Source: Nipponacmea schrenckii
Lineage: Eukaryota; Mollusca; Gastropoda; Lottiidae
Length of the DNA stretch: 64,000 nucleotides
Assembly (NCBI GenBank): GCA_030562195.1
Contig: JAUJPP010000005.1
Location: forward strand, 9,668,826 to 9,732,825
Reading direction: 5' to 3'
Made by a program: the position numbers and the translations under genes. Positions 52,966 to 64,000 of this stretch are shown piece by piece. The notes below the pieces were generated by a model, which saw only the letters and a program-made list of their open reading frames with translations, had not been told where the DNA came from and searched no databases. The stretch's first letter is position 1, and every line of letters begins with the position of its first letter.

Positions 52966-54860
52966 TGAAATAAAAATTTGTGAAAAGTAAACAATAATAG
53001 AGCTATGAAAATTACCAGGAGAAAACTCAAGAATTAGCTAAAATCATCATCAACCAGAGAACCTTTGAACTCCATTCTATGAATGCAAGTTATATTGATT
53101 TTTGTCATTGAATTAAAAAACTAGAAATATACACTTTCGTCTAAATGCCTTCCTCAAAAACACTTGTAAACTTAGGATTAGTAATAGGACGAAAAAAATG
53201 TGATCATAGACTACTCTAAGTGTTTCTTAGACAGGCATTTAGCTGAAACATTAGACAACAGGACAATAGTATATATTCTTAATTGTGTCCCCTGTTATGG
53301 GAATTTGTGATATTTAGCTGAAACGTTAGATGACAGGACAATAGTATATATTTTAAATTGTGTCCCCTGTTATGGGAATTCGTGATATTTAGAGCTAAAA
53401 CGTTAGACAACAGGACAATAGTATATATTTTTAATTGTGTCCCCTGTTATGGGAATTCGTGATATTTAGAGCTAAAACATTAAACAAAAGGACAATAGTA
53501 TATATTCTCAATTGTGTCCCCTGTTATGGGAATTCGTGATATTTAGAGCTAAAACGTTAGATGACAGGACAATAGTATATATTTTTAATTGTGTCCCCTG
53601 TTATGGGAATTTGTGATATTTAGCTGAAACGTTAGATGACAGGACAATAGTATATATTTTTAATTGTGTCCCCTGTTATGGGAATTTGTGATATTTAGAG
53701 CTAAAACGTTAGATGACAGGACAATAGTATATATTTTAAATTGTGTCCCCTGTTATGGGAATTTGTGATATTTAGCTGAAACGTTAGATGACAGGACAAT
53801 AGTATATATTTTAAATTGTGTCCCCTGTTATGGGAATTCGTGATATTTAGAGCTAAAACGTTAGATGACAGGACAATAGTATATATTTTTAATTGTGTCC
53901 CCTGTTATAGGAATTCGTGATATTTAGAGCTAAAACGTTAGATGACAGGACAATAGTATATATTTTTAATTGTGTCCCCTGTTATGGGAATTTGTGATAT
54001 TTAGCTGAAACGTTAGATGACAGGACAATAGTATATATTTTTAATTGTGTCCCCTGTTATGGGAATTTGTGATATTTAGAGCTAAAACGTTAGATGACAG
54101 GACAATAGTATATATTTTTAATTGTGTTCCCCTGTTATGGGAATTTGTGATATTTAGCTGAAACGTTAGATGACAGGACAATAGTATATATTTTAAATTG
54201 TTTCCCCTGTTATGGGAATTGTGATATTTAGCTGAAACGTTAGATGACAGGACAATAGTATATATTTTAAATTGTGTCCCCTGTTATGGGAATTGTGATA
54301 TTTAGCTGAAATGGTCGATAGTACAATATATTTCAAATTGTTTTCCCCTGTTATGGGAATTTGTGATAAAATAGAAACCTACACTTCTGGTGTTAATATT
54401 ACCTTAGTGTCAGATTTATTTCCTGATGCAGTACTGCCTGTATTAGTTGGTTTAGTTTTGGGCTTGATTTTCCCAGTTATCCCCCTTTCTACCTCCAGAC
54501 ACAGTTTATTAATGTCTGGATCAACACCGACTAAACCAGTAAATAATTCTCCATTACGATTTACTTTCACAGAGGCCTGCAATGAAAGAAGACTTTGATA
54601 CTTATGAAAAAAGATTTTGTATTTTGACCCTAAATAAAATCATCTCGTGCTAACAATCACTTAAAGAAAAGCACTGGGTGCCCTGCTCTGCAAAAAAGGA
54701 TAAGTTTAGGGATGTGTGGAGAAAGGGGGGGGGGGGAATTATTTTATGTCCTAGTCTGAAACATCTGCCTTTATTCCTGACTCTAATACCTAAATTGCCA
54801 GTTAAGTCAGAAGGGAAATGAGTTTTACGTCCTACTTTTCTGCACCTTATGGTACGCCGA
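52966..54860 (-). pseudogene. duplicate of the PPP1R35 exon 2 region
   Basis: The flanks match 39990-41060. The exon copy (54403-54576) is intact, with two amino-acid changes (Lys to Thr in PTNKG, Ser to Thr in KSDSK) and its splice sites kept. Neither exon 1 nor exon 3 is present, so it cannot make a protein alone. Intron sequence next to the exon is expanded here into a minisatellite. Confidence 0.85.
53225..54350. repeat. 72-80 bp minisatellite, about 14 copies
   Basis: The unit has GACAGGACAATAGTATATAT, then TTTTAAATTGTGTCCCCTGT and TATGGGAATTTGTGATATTT, then AGCTGAAACGTTAGAT. The homologous place in the first copy (40265-40370 and 40540-40580) has only one or two units, so the array grew after duplication. 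Confidence 0.9.
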
Positions 54861-55123
54861 AAGGGCGCTACTTCACTTATGTACCTCTCCGTGATTTTAA
54901 TAGTTTATCCACTAAAAGACACCAGGGTCATGTTAAGGACATTATTCTGAATGTTCACACCAAATTTCATCGCAATCGGACCATTTTTACTACCCTAAAT
55001 CGATTTTTTTGTTCGTACAATTGTCGCTCTTTTCATAAATAATTTTCGAATGTCGAAAAAAGGATAATTTCAATTTCAACATGAATAAAGGTAAAGAGTA
55101 AATATAAGTCGTTTCGTACTAAT
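54861..55123. other. spacer, no gene seen
   Basis: Short unique sequence between the duplicated PPP1R35 segment and the fold-back structure. Confidence 0.5.
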
Positions 55124-58100
55124 AACACTAACTCGAGACAATTTATGTGACTTTTCGTACCAAGTTAATAACATTCAAATATAATTCAAATTATTTGTTT
55201 TATGGACAATATATTCGTTTCACATCTCCAAATTCGAAATAGACAAAAGTAAACGATGTGTCAGGCCCCATACTGTTTGCCAAAACAAGTACCGGTAGGT
55301 GAAATGATAATTCATGTTTTGATGATGTAATCCGAAAAAGTTATCGATTACTCACATGTCTCATGAGTCATCACAATGACAATAACTCACAAGGCTTAAG
55401 AGTCACCTCACTGACCAACACTGTCCAGTAGCCGGTCTTTAAGTACGCTTAAATATCGTCTACATTAGCCATATAGTCTCTACTTCAGTATACTACCGCT
55501 AAAAAAAATTAGATTTTTTTTATGTGACCCACGGACACTGAAAATGACTCACATGGCTCGAGAGTCACCTCACTGACCCACACTGTCCAGTACAGGGCCT
55601 TTAAGTAAGCCTACATATCGTTTAAAGAGGCCATATAACCCCTACTTCAGTATACTGCCGATACCGGAAATGATGATCAAAAATATTTGATTTTTTTATG
55701 ATGTGACCCACAGACACTGACCCTAACTCACAACACTCGAGAGTTACCACACTGTCCCACACTGTCCAGTACAGGGCCTTTAAGTAAGCCTACATATCGT
55801 CTAAAGAGGCCATATAGCCCCTACTTCAGTATGCTGCCGATACCGGAAATGATGATAAAAAATATTTGATTTTTTTATGATGTGACCCACAGACACTGAC
55901 CCTAACTAACAACACTCGAGAGTTACCACACTGTCCCACACTGTCCAGTACAGGGCCTTTAAGTAAGCCTACATATCGTCTATATAAGCCATATAGCCCC
56001 TACTTCAGTATACTACCGCTACCGGAAATAATAATCAAAATAACTTAATTTTCTCATGATGTGACCCACAGATACTGACGATGACTCACATGGCTCGAGA
56101 GTCACCTTACTGACCCACACTGTCCAGAAGCGGGCCTTTAAGTAAGCCTACTACATATCGTCTTTATAGGCCATATAGCCCCTACTTCAGTATACTACAG
56201 CTACCGGAAATAAGGATCCAAAAAATTAGATTTTTTTATGATGTGACCCACAGACAACGAAAATGACTCACATGGCTCGAGAGTCACATCACTGACCCAC
56301 ACTGTCCAGTAGCGGGCCTTTAAGTAAGCCTACATATCGTCTATATACGGCATATAGCCCCTACTTCAGTATACTACCGCTACCGGAAATGATGATCAAA
56401 ATTTTTTGATTTTTTTTATGATGTGACCCACAGACACTGACACTAACTCACAAGGCTCAAGAATCACCTCACTGACCCACACTGTCAAATACAGGGCCTT
56501 TAAGTAAGCTTACATATCGTCTATACAAGCCATATAGCCCATACTTCTGTATACTACCGCTACCGGAAATGATGATCAAATTTTTTTAAAAATTTTATGA
56601 TGTGACCCACAGACACTGACGATGACTCACAAGGCTCTAGAGTCACCTCACTGACCCACACTGTCCAGTAGAGGGCCTTTAAGTAAGCCTACATATCGTC
56701 TATATAAGCCATATAACCCCTACTTCAGTATACTGCCGATACCGGAAATGATGATCAAAAATATTTGATTTTTTTATGATGTGACCCACAGACACTGACC
56801 CTAACTCACAACACTCGAGAGTTACCACACTGTACCACACTGTCCAGTACAGGGCCTTTAAGTAAGCCTACATATCGTCTAAAGAGGCCATATAGCCCCT
56901 ACTTCAGTATGCTGCCGATACCGGAAATGATGATCAAAAATATTTGATTTTTTTATGATGTGACCCAAAGACACTGACAATGACTCACATGGCTCGCGAA
57001 TCACCTCATTGACCCACACTGCCCAGTACAGGGCCTTTAAGTAAGCCTACATATCGTCTAGATAAGCCATATAGCTCCTAATTCAGTATACTACCGCTAC
57101 CGGAAATAAGGATCCAAAAAATTAGATTTTTTTTATGATGTGACCCACAGACACTGACAATGACTCACATGGTTCGCGAGTCACCTCACTGACCCACACT
57201 GCCCAGTATTTCCGGTAGCGGTAGTATACTGACGTAGCGGCTTTATGGCCTATATAGACGATATGTAGGCTTACTTAAAGGCCCGCTACTGGACAGTGTG
57301 GGTCAGTGAGGTGACTCTCGAGCCATGTGAGTCATCGTCAGTATCTGTGGGTCACATCATGAGAAAATTAAGTTTTTTTGATCATCATTTCCGGTAGCGG
57401 TAGTATATTGAAGTAGGGGCTATATGGCGTATATAGACGATATGTAAGCTTATTTAAATGCCCGTTGCTGGACAGTGTGGGTCAGTGAGATGACTCTCGA
57501 GCCTTGTGAGTTAGTGTCAGTGTCTGTGGGTCACATCATAAAAAAATCAAAAAATTTTGATCATCATTTCCGGTAGCGGTAGTATACTGAAGTAGGGGCT
57601 ACATGGCCTCTTTAAACAATATGTAGGCTTACTTAAAGGCCCTGTACTGGGCAGTGTGGGTCAGTGAGGTGACTCTCGAGCCATGTGAGTCATTGTCAGT
57701 GTATGTGGGTCACATCATAAAAAAATCTAATTTTTTGGATCCTTATTTCCGGTGGCGGTAGTATACTAAATTAGGAGCTATATGGCTTATATAGACGATA
57801 TGTAGGCTTACTTAAAGGCCCTCTACTGGACAGTGTGGGTCAGTGAGGTGACTCTAGAGCCTTGTGAGTCATCGTCAGTGTCTGTGGGTCACATCATAAA
57901 ATTTTTTTTTTAAAATTTGATCATCATTTCCGGTAGCGGTAGTATACAGAAGTATGGGCTATATGGCTTGTATAGACGATATGTAAGCTTACTTAAAGGC
58001 CCTGTATTTGACAGTGTGTGTCAGTGAGGTGACTCTTGAGCCTTGTGAGTTAGTGTCAGTGTCTGTGGGTCACATCATAAAAAAAATCAAAAAATTTTGA

Positions 58101-60093
58101 TCATCATTTCCGGTAGCGGTAGTATACTGAAGTAGGGGCTATATGCCGTATATAGACGATATGTAGGCTTACTTAAAGGCCCGCTACTGGACAGTGTGGG
58201 TCAGTGAGGTGACTCTCGAGCCATGTGAGTCATTTTCGTTGTCTGTGGGTCACATCATAAAAAAATTTAAATTTTTTGGATCCTTATTTCCGGTAGCTGT
58301 AGTATACTGAAGTAGGGGCTATATGGCCTATATAGACGATATGTAGTAGGCTTACTTAAAGGCCCGCTACTGGACAGTGTGGGTCAGTAAGGTGACGCTC
58401 GAGCCATGTGAGTCATCGTCAGTATCTGTGGGTCACATCATGAGAAAATTAAGTTATTTTGATTATTATTTCCGGTAGCGGTAGTATACTGAAGTAGGGG
58501 CTATATGGCTTATATAGACGATATGTAGGCTTACTTAAAGGCCCACTACTGGACAGTGTGGGTCAGTGAGGTGACTCTAGAGCCTTGTGAGTCATCGTCA
58601 GTGTCTGTGGGTCACATCATAAAATTTTTTTTAAAATTTGATCATCATTTCCGGTAGCGGTAGTATACAGAAGTATGGGCTATATGGCTTGTATAGACGA
58701 TATGTAAGCTTACTTAAAGGCCCTGTATTTGACAGTGTGTGTCAGTGAGGTGACTCTTGAGCCTTGTGAGTTAGTGTCAGTGTCTGTGGGTCACATCATA
58801 AAAAAAATCAAAAAATTTTGATTATCATTTCCGGTAGCGGTAGTATACTGAAGTAGGGGCTATATGCCGTATATAGACGATATGTAGGCTTACTTAAAGG
58901 CCCGCTACTGGACAGTGTGGGTCAGTGAGGTGACTCTCGAGCCATGTGAGTCATTTTCGTTGTCTGTGGGTCACATCATAAAAAAATCTAATTTTTTGGA
59001 TCCTTATTTCCGGTAGCTGTAGTATACTGAAGTAGGGGCTATATGGCCTATATAGACGATATGTAGTAGGCTTACTTAAAGGCCCGCTACTGGACAGTGT
59101 GGGTCAGTAAGGTGACTCTCGAGCCATGTGAGTCATCGTCAGTATCTGTGGGTCACATCATGAGAAAATTAAGTTATTTTGATTATTATTTCCGGTAGCG
59201 GTAGTATACTGAAGTAGGGGCTATATGGCTTATATAGACGATATGTAGGCTTACTTAAAGGCCCTGTACTGGACAGTGTGGGACAGTGTGGTAACTCTCG
59301 AGTGTTGTTAGTTAGGGTCAGTGTCTGTGGGTCACATCATAAAAAAATCAAATATTTTTTATCATCATTTCCGGTATCGGCAGCATACTGAAGTAGGGGC
59401 TATATGGCCTCTTTAGACGATATGTAGGCTTACTTAAAGGCCCTGTACTGGACAGTGTGGGACAGTGTGGTAACTCTCGAGTGTTGTGAGTTAGGGTCAG
59501 TGTCTGTGGGTCACATCATAAAAAAATCAAATATTTTTGATCATCATTTCCGGTATCGGCAGTATACTGAAGTAGGGGCTATATGGCCTCTTTAGACGAT
59601 ATGTAGGCTTACTTAAAGGCCCTGTACTGGACAGTGTGGGTCAGTGAGGTGACTCTCGAGCCATGTGAGTCATTTTCAGTGTCCGTGGGTCACATAAAAA
59701 AAATCTAATTTTTTTTAGCGGTAGTATACTGAAGTAGAGACTATATGGCTAATGTAGACGATATTTAAGCGTACTTAAAGACCGGCTACTGGACAGTGTT
59801 GGTCAGTGAGGTGACTCTTAAGCCTTGTGAGTTATTGTCATTGTGATGACTCATGAGACATGTGAGTAATCGATAACTTTTTCGGATTACATCATCAAAA
59901 CATGAATTATCATTTCACCTACCGGTACTTGTTTTGGCAAACAGTATGGGGCCTGACACATCGTTTACTTTTGTCTATTTCGAATTTGGAGATGTGAAAC
60001 GAATATATTGTTCATAAAACAAATAATTTGAATTATATTTGAATGTTATTAACTTGGTACGAAAAGTCACATAAATTGTCTCGAGTTAGTGTT
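55124..60093. mobile_element. 5-kb fold-back element with arrayed arms and CACTA/TAGTG ends
   Basis: The left terminus AACACTAACTCGAGACAATT is the exact complement of the right terminus AATTGTCTCGAGTTAGTGTT. The arms (55124 to about 57207, and 57208-60093) are inverted relatives over their whole length. About 400 bp at each end is unique; the rest is tandem units of about 179 bp, each with GATGTGACCCACAGACACTG, CTCGAGAGT, CAGGGCCTTTAAGTAAGCC and TACCGGAAATGATGATC. The right arm has more units than the left. There is no coding sequence. CACTA...TAGTG ends with subterminal repeats recall EnSpm/CMC elements, while arm structure recalls Foldback/Galileo elements. No clean target-site duplication is visible (left flank ...AAT, right flank TAG...). 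Confidence 0.8.
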
Positions 60094-60430
60094 TAGGGTG
60101 ATTGAAAAGTAACAAGTTACTATTCAATATAAGGCACTGGCACAGGGTTAAAGTTATGTTTACAATAATTGTGTGGTTATGTGTAATGAATTAAGTAAAA
60201 CAAAATCATAATCTTGGACCTAATAAAGAAATTCATAAAACTATAATTTACATTAGGGAAATACTTCAAACATTATTAAAAAATTTTTAATTGAAAGTAC
60301 AGGATCAAAAAGGACAGCTTCAAATTTCTGGAATAACGAAGAAAATTTATTAATGGCTACAACTATAGAAAATAAAGTCGTTCATACTGTTATATATTAT
60401 AAAGTACAATGATAGTTGATAAAATGAGAA
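60094..60430. other. spacer, possibly retroelement 3' UTR
   Basis: AT-rich, no ORF. It lies between the fold-back element and the stop of the Penelope-like element, so part of it may be that element's 3' untranslated region. Confidence 0.4.
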
Positions 60431-60447
60431 CATTAAGTTCTGTGGGA

Positions 60448-60974
60448 TCATTCTACATTATCGATAGAGTCAAGTCTACCACGAACAAGTATATCTTGTA
60501 GATTTTTATTTTTTGAATATGCTATGACTAATTTTTTGTAAAAAACAGTGGGAAATTTATTTTGTAATTGGGTATAGTATCTTTTGATGATTCGGGATGC
60601 TTGGCAAGAAATGTTATTGAATGGAGCTCTAAATGGGATTATTTGAGAATCAAACTGTATATTTAATCCAGAGGGTGAAATGGTTTTTAGTTGATTCATC
60701 CAAAAGCTCTCCCTGTATAGTCTTGTACTCTTAGGGTTGGTGTCTTCTTCTGTGATGACTTTTTCAATGGGTGTCACTTTCATATCTGCTAAGGAATGGT
60801 TGACGGAATTGAAATGGTTCCCAATAGGTTTATCCAGGTGATGGGAGATGTCGAACCGATGACCGTTAATAATAATAATAATAATAAACTCTTTATTTTA
60901 CATGGGTCAGAATTAGGCCCAATACACAAGGACATGGTCCTGTCTCACATTCAGCCCATGGGGCAATACATTGG

Positions 60975-61017
<43 letters not shown>

Positions 61018-63155
61018 TAAAATCGAAAATACATAATATCTCAATATACAATTCGTCTGAAATACTAAAAATACACAAGTACATGTGTATCAAATGGACA
61101 GATCTATGTTCCGGCGATCAAGTACATGACCACAAATAAATATACAATACTCCACGTACAATTTGTTTAAAAATACACAAGTACATGTGCATGAATGGAC
61201 AGATTTTCAACCTACAATTTGTTTATAAAATGGATGTAATATATAGTTCCCGCGGCCATGCACACGACCGCAAAGAGTTTTGAGTTTCGCCTACGTACTG
61301 TAAATGGCATTTGTCGCATGAAATTAGGTAAATAATATTAGTAGTGGTACAAGAAAGTAAGCCGTTAATCGCGAATTGTTTACCGTTATGTTTATTAGAG
61401 AAGGAATTGGTTGTTAAAATATGCTCGCAGGTTCTACATCTTGTAGATCTGCACGGCCGTGATCCGAAAGATTGATTAGAGTTTACCGGAACGAGGATTG
61501 TATTCCGGTTCTCAATTTCTGAAAGAGTTTTGCTTTTAATGCTGCGGAGATATCGTTTTGAATACCCCCCGCTCTCGCAATTTCTTAAAGACTAATTGGC
61601 ACGCATCATCAAAATCCTCTGTTCTGGTGCAAATTCTACGGAACCGTAGAACTTGCGATTTTATTATGCCTGAAAATGTATGCTTAGGATGAAAAGAGCT
61701 TTTCAATAAAAGTTGGTGGGTATCGGTAGGTTTGAAAAATACTTTGATATCAGCCTTCCTAGTTTCATTAAAATCCGGTCCTTTGAATACTGTTGTGTCG
61801 AGAAAGTCCATGCTATTATCACTTATATTTGCTGTTAATTTGATTGATGGGTGATGGCTATTTAAAATTTCGAAGTATTGCCAGAATTCCTGGATAGTGT
61901 GTTGCCAAATTAAAAATATGTCATCTAAAAAGCGTCCGTAGAAAAGTGGTTTAAAAGGAGAGATCAATTCAATTTCACGTTCCCATTCTGCCATGAAAAT
62001 ATTGGCATAACTTGGGGCAAATCGCTTACCCATTGCTGTTCCTGAAGTCTGAAGATAAACCTTACCGTTAAAATAAAAATCATTCCTTTTTTAAAACAAA
62101 TTTCGAGTAATTGAAGAATTTCAGAATCAGGTCGTTTTGGATCGGGAGTTCTCTCAAAGCATTTTTTTACAGCGTTCAAACCGGCTTCGTTGTCAATATT
62201 GGTATACATGCTACTAACGTCCATTGATATGAAGAAAGCATTTTCCGGGATTTCTAAATTCTTTATTTTTGCAACGAAATCGGATGTGTCTTTTAGATAA
62301 GATGGGTGTTGGCACGCTAAAGGTAACAAAAAATGGTCTATGTATTCCGAAACTCGATAAGATTCGCTGGAGCAGTCTGAAATAATTGGTCGACCCTTAG
62401 GTACAATGTTTGGAAAAAAACCATTCTGTTTCCGGGTTCTTATGTATCTTCGGGAGTGTATAAATATGCCGTTGACGTGCCGTGGAATTTGCCGAAAGGT
62501 AATCGTATTGTTTATCTGAAATAATTTTGTCATTCAATAATTTCTTTAAAATGTCATTGATCATACTGCCGGTTTCTCTAAAAATCGGAGCATCTAAAAT
62601 TTGGTAATGTTCGCGTTTGTTTAATTGATTTTCAACTTCTTTGATATAATCTTCGCGGTTTAAAATGACACACGAGCTTCCTTTATCACTTTTCCGTATG
62701 ATGATACTTTTATCATTCTTTAGGTTGGTTAAAATGGTCCTTTCAGCGCGCGTTAGGTTACTATTTACTTTTACCAATGGTAAGAGAGAGGTTTCAAATC
62801 GTATGTTATCGCAAATTTCTAAAATATCGGTATGTATTAGGGCATCTGGTGGAGTCCACTCAGATTTTTCCACAAATTTCTTCCGGGTACCTCTACCGAG
62901 GGTTTTTCTGTAAAAATAGGCCAATTTTATTAATCGTTCGAATTTGCAAGTGGCATCTAAAATTTTGTCAATCGATGAAGGCACTGCCGTGGGTATGAAT
63001 TTAAGGCCTTTGTCCAATAGACTTTCTTCCATTACAGATAATGATCTTGAGCTCAGATTCACTACTGTTTTATCCAATTTCGGTCCACCCCCCGCATCTA
63101 GTTTAAATGGGCCATCCAGTGAGAAAATATATTCTTGGCTGTCATCTCTGTCCAA
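60448..63155 (-). mobile_element. Penelope-like retroelement: RT, Cys-rich linker and GIY-YIG (broken ORF2)
   Basis: Read on the minus strand from 63155 to 60448. RT-associated N-terminal region: VVNLSSRSLSVMEESLLDKG and the box LPKIHKN. RT core: KGRPIISDCSSESYRVSEY, MDVSSMYTNI (first catalytic Asp), GKRFAPSYANIFM, GRFLDDIFLIW (catalytic Asp pair) and FLDTTV. Linker: RPCRSTRCRTC with His/Cys. GIY-YIG nuclease: NIIYLISCDKCHLQYVGET, then NGHRFDISHH and a conserved C-terminal RESFWMNQLKTISPSGLN block. RT before GIY-YIG is the canonical EN-plus order, closest to Neptune/Poseidon types in my judgement. The frame changes at three homopolymers (near 62415, 62090 and 61563), and an unrelated element interrupts the nuclease (60866-61262). 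As assembled it is not translatable; homopolymer errors could explain the shifts but not the insertion. Confidence 0.88.
60866..61262 (-). mobile_element. (ATT)n-tailed retroelement inserted in the GIY-YIG region
   Basis: On the minus strand it ends in AATAAAGAGTTTATT(ATT)n directly before the codons for NGHRFD. An A/T homopolymer of about 30 bp lies at 60975-61009. It is the longest copy in the window (about 390 bp) and shows two internal repeats of ACACAAGTACATGTG with ATGGACAGAT. Only a few nucleotides of possible target duplication (CGGTC) are seen on each side. Confidence 0.75.
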
Positions 63156-64000
63156 TGGATATTGTCGTTCTGAACTTTGATGAATCCGTGGTATTCTGGA
63201 ATGGTAGTGGTATTGGTTGCCGGTTTTGCTGTGATCAGTTCATTAAATTTTGATAGGTTCTTGAAAGCTCCAGGACATGCTCGTTTTAAAGATGAGGAAA
63301 TTGGTATTGGTGTGACATACAGGGAGGCTTTTGGAAACTTGTTACGGACAATCGACAGCAGTTCTAACATTTGGATGTGAATAAAATTACCATCTTCTTG
63401 TTTATCATTTAATCCTACATGTACTATAACTTTATTTGGTACTTCACTGGTTTCTGCTTTAGTGAGGACAGACTTTAAATGACAAATTCTTGCTCCTGGA
63501 AAGCTTTCTATTTGGGTTTCTGATGTGCCTTCTGGGATACGGCCCAAGTTTGACGATCCAATGATAAGAATAGGTTTTGTAGGTTTTGGTAGATTGAATT
63601 TAGATTTATCACTCTGTCGGGTATGAACGTGTGGTTTAGTAGAGGATCTAGATAATACTGGCTGGTTGATGACAGGAGAAGAAGTTGATGGCGAAGAAGA
63701 TGGGGTGAGTGTTTTGTCAAAGGTAAGAGATCTGCGAGGTGATGTAGAAGAAGATGACGAGGAGGTTGTAGAAGAAGAGGTTGCAGAAGAAGACGTTGCA
63801 GAGGAAGACGGTGCATTCGTAAGAGACCTGCACGGTGATGAAGACGAAGATGATGAAGAAGAAAACGGTGCAATTGGGAGAGATCGGTGAGGTGATGATG
63901 AAGTGGATGCCGAAGAAGATGGTATAAATTTTTGTTGACAACATTTGAAGAGGAAAGCAAACTAGTAGGTTGGTCTGTAGGTGAATTCGGTAAAGAAGAT
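63098..64000 (-). CDS. retroelement ORF1: Ser-rich region plus SGNH-hydrolase-like domain (partial at edge)
   Basis: The minus-strand frame is open from the right edge to a stop at 63098. Visible order: a short Cys-containing segment (FKCCQQKFI), a low-complexity Ser/Thr/Pro region of about 80 residues made by TCTTCT-type codon runs, PTKPILIIGSSNLGRIPEGT (block I-like; GDS-type motif as GSS), FPGARICHL, KVIVHVGLNDKQ (block III-like G-N-D), and DNIHWTEMTAKNIF near the end (block V-like D-x-x-H). This is the layout of the esterase domain known from ORF1 of some CR1-type LINEs. Its end overlaps the RT frame by 58 bp in another phase. The RT frame has no ATG before its MEESLL segment, so translation by frameshift, reinitiation or an uncorrected indel is possible. 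Confidence 0.65.

Noticed and set aside
55500..59700. CRISPR-like array of regular repeats
   Set aside because: Units of about 179 bp are themselves repeated with no unique spacers, in a eukaryotic context; it is a satellite-like fold-back structure.
61964..62533. An independent gene of 189 codons
   Set aside because: It is the middle segment of the Penelope-like RT, separated only by homopolymer frameshifts.
63508..63960. Minus-strand Leu/His-rich ORF of 150 codons, and a plus-strand Glu/Asp-rich ORF at 63666-63890
   Set aside because: Other-frame readings of the Ser codon run in the retroelement ORF1.

Overview
The window looks like animal nuclear DNA, most likely from a mollusc or another lophotrochozoan. 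It is AT-rich (my estimate), has many short exons with GT-AG introns, and carries conserved metazoan housekeeping genes. It is dense in SINE-like elements, miniature inverted-repeat elements, minisatellites and retroelements. Nothing in it is bacterial. The species cannot be named from the sequence alone.

Layout, left to right. 363-9120 (minus): the 5' part of MON2, fifteen exons, running off the left edge. 11867-13350 (plus): a secreted RNase T2 with an uninterrupted coding region; a fragment of the same gene lies at 17350. 14099-14869 (minus): a small secreted PAN/apple-like protein, followed at 14750-16690 by a set of inverted duplications holding an orphan copy of its signal-peptide exon. 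17852-19201 (minus): a lysine-rich protein of unknown function, divergently paired with a plus-strand gene at 19511-24719. That gene is an 11-exon host gene derived from a DDE transposase that appears to have lost catalytic residues. 27496-28455 (plus): a death-domain-like adaptor. 29657-32255 and 33445-36011 (plus): two tandem copies of a cysteine-rich secreted protein gene; the first is decayed and carries about 1.1 kb of a 22-bp minisatellite. 36478-38517 (plus): ECHDC1. 39692-42143 (minus): PPP1R35-like, divergently paired with SDHB (plus, from 42653).

The right third is unstable. The last three SDHB exons occur twice, at 46116-47648 and 51366-52527, either side of a 50-bp minisatellite that runs into a 500-N gap. 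A copy of PPP1R35 exon 2 with an expanded minisatellite follows at 52965-54860. A 5-kb fold-back structure occupies 55124-60093; its arms are arrays of units of about 179 bp and its ends read CACTA...TAGTG. From 60448 to the right edge (minus) lies a Penelope-like retroelement with reverse transcriptase, Cys-rich linker and GIY-YIG regions. It is preceded by an overlapping ORF that looks like an SGNH hydrolase, and is interrupted by a smaller retroelement with an (ATT)n tail.

The host genes do not form one pathway. MON2 acts in Golgi/endosome traffic, ECHDC1 and SDHB in CoA metabolite repair and mitochondrial respiration, and PPP1R35 at the centriole. RNase T2, the PAN protein, the Cys-rich proteins and the death-domain protein would suit secreted or immune roles, but that grouping is inference. 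All exon borders come from reading splice sites and frame by eye, and family names from remembered family patterns; no search was run.
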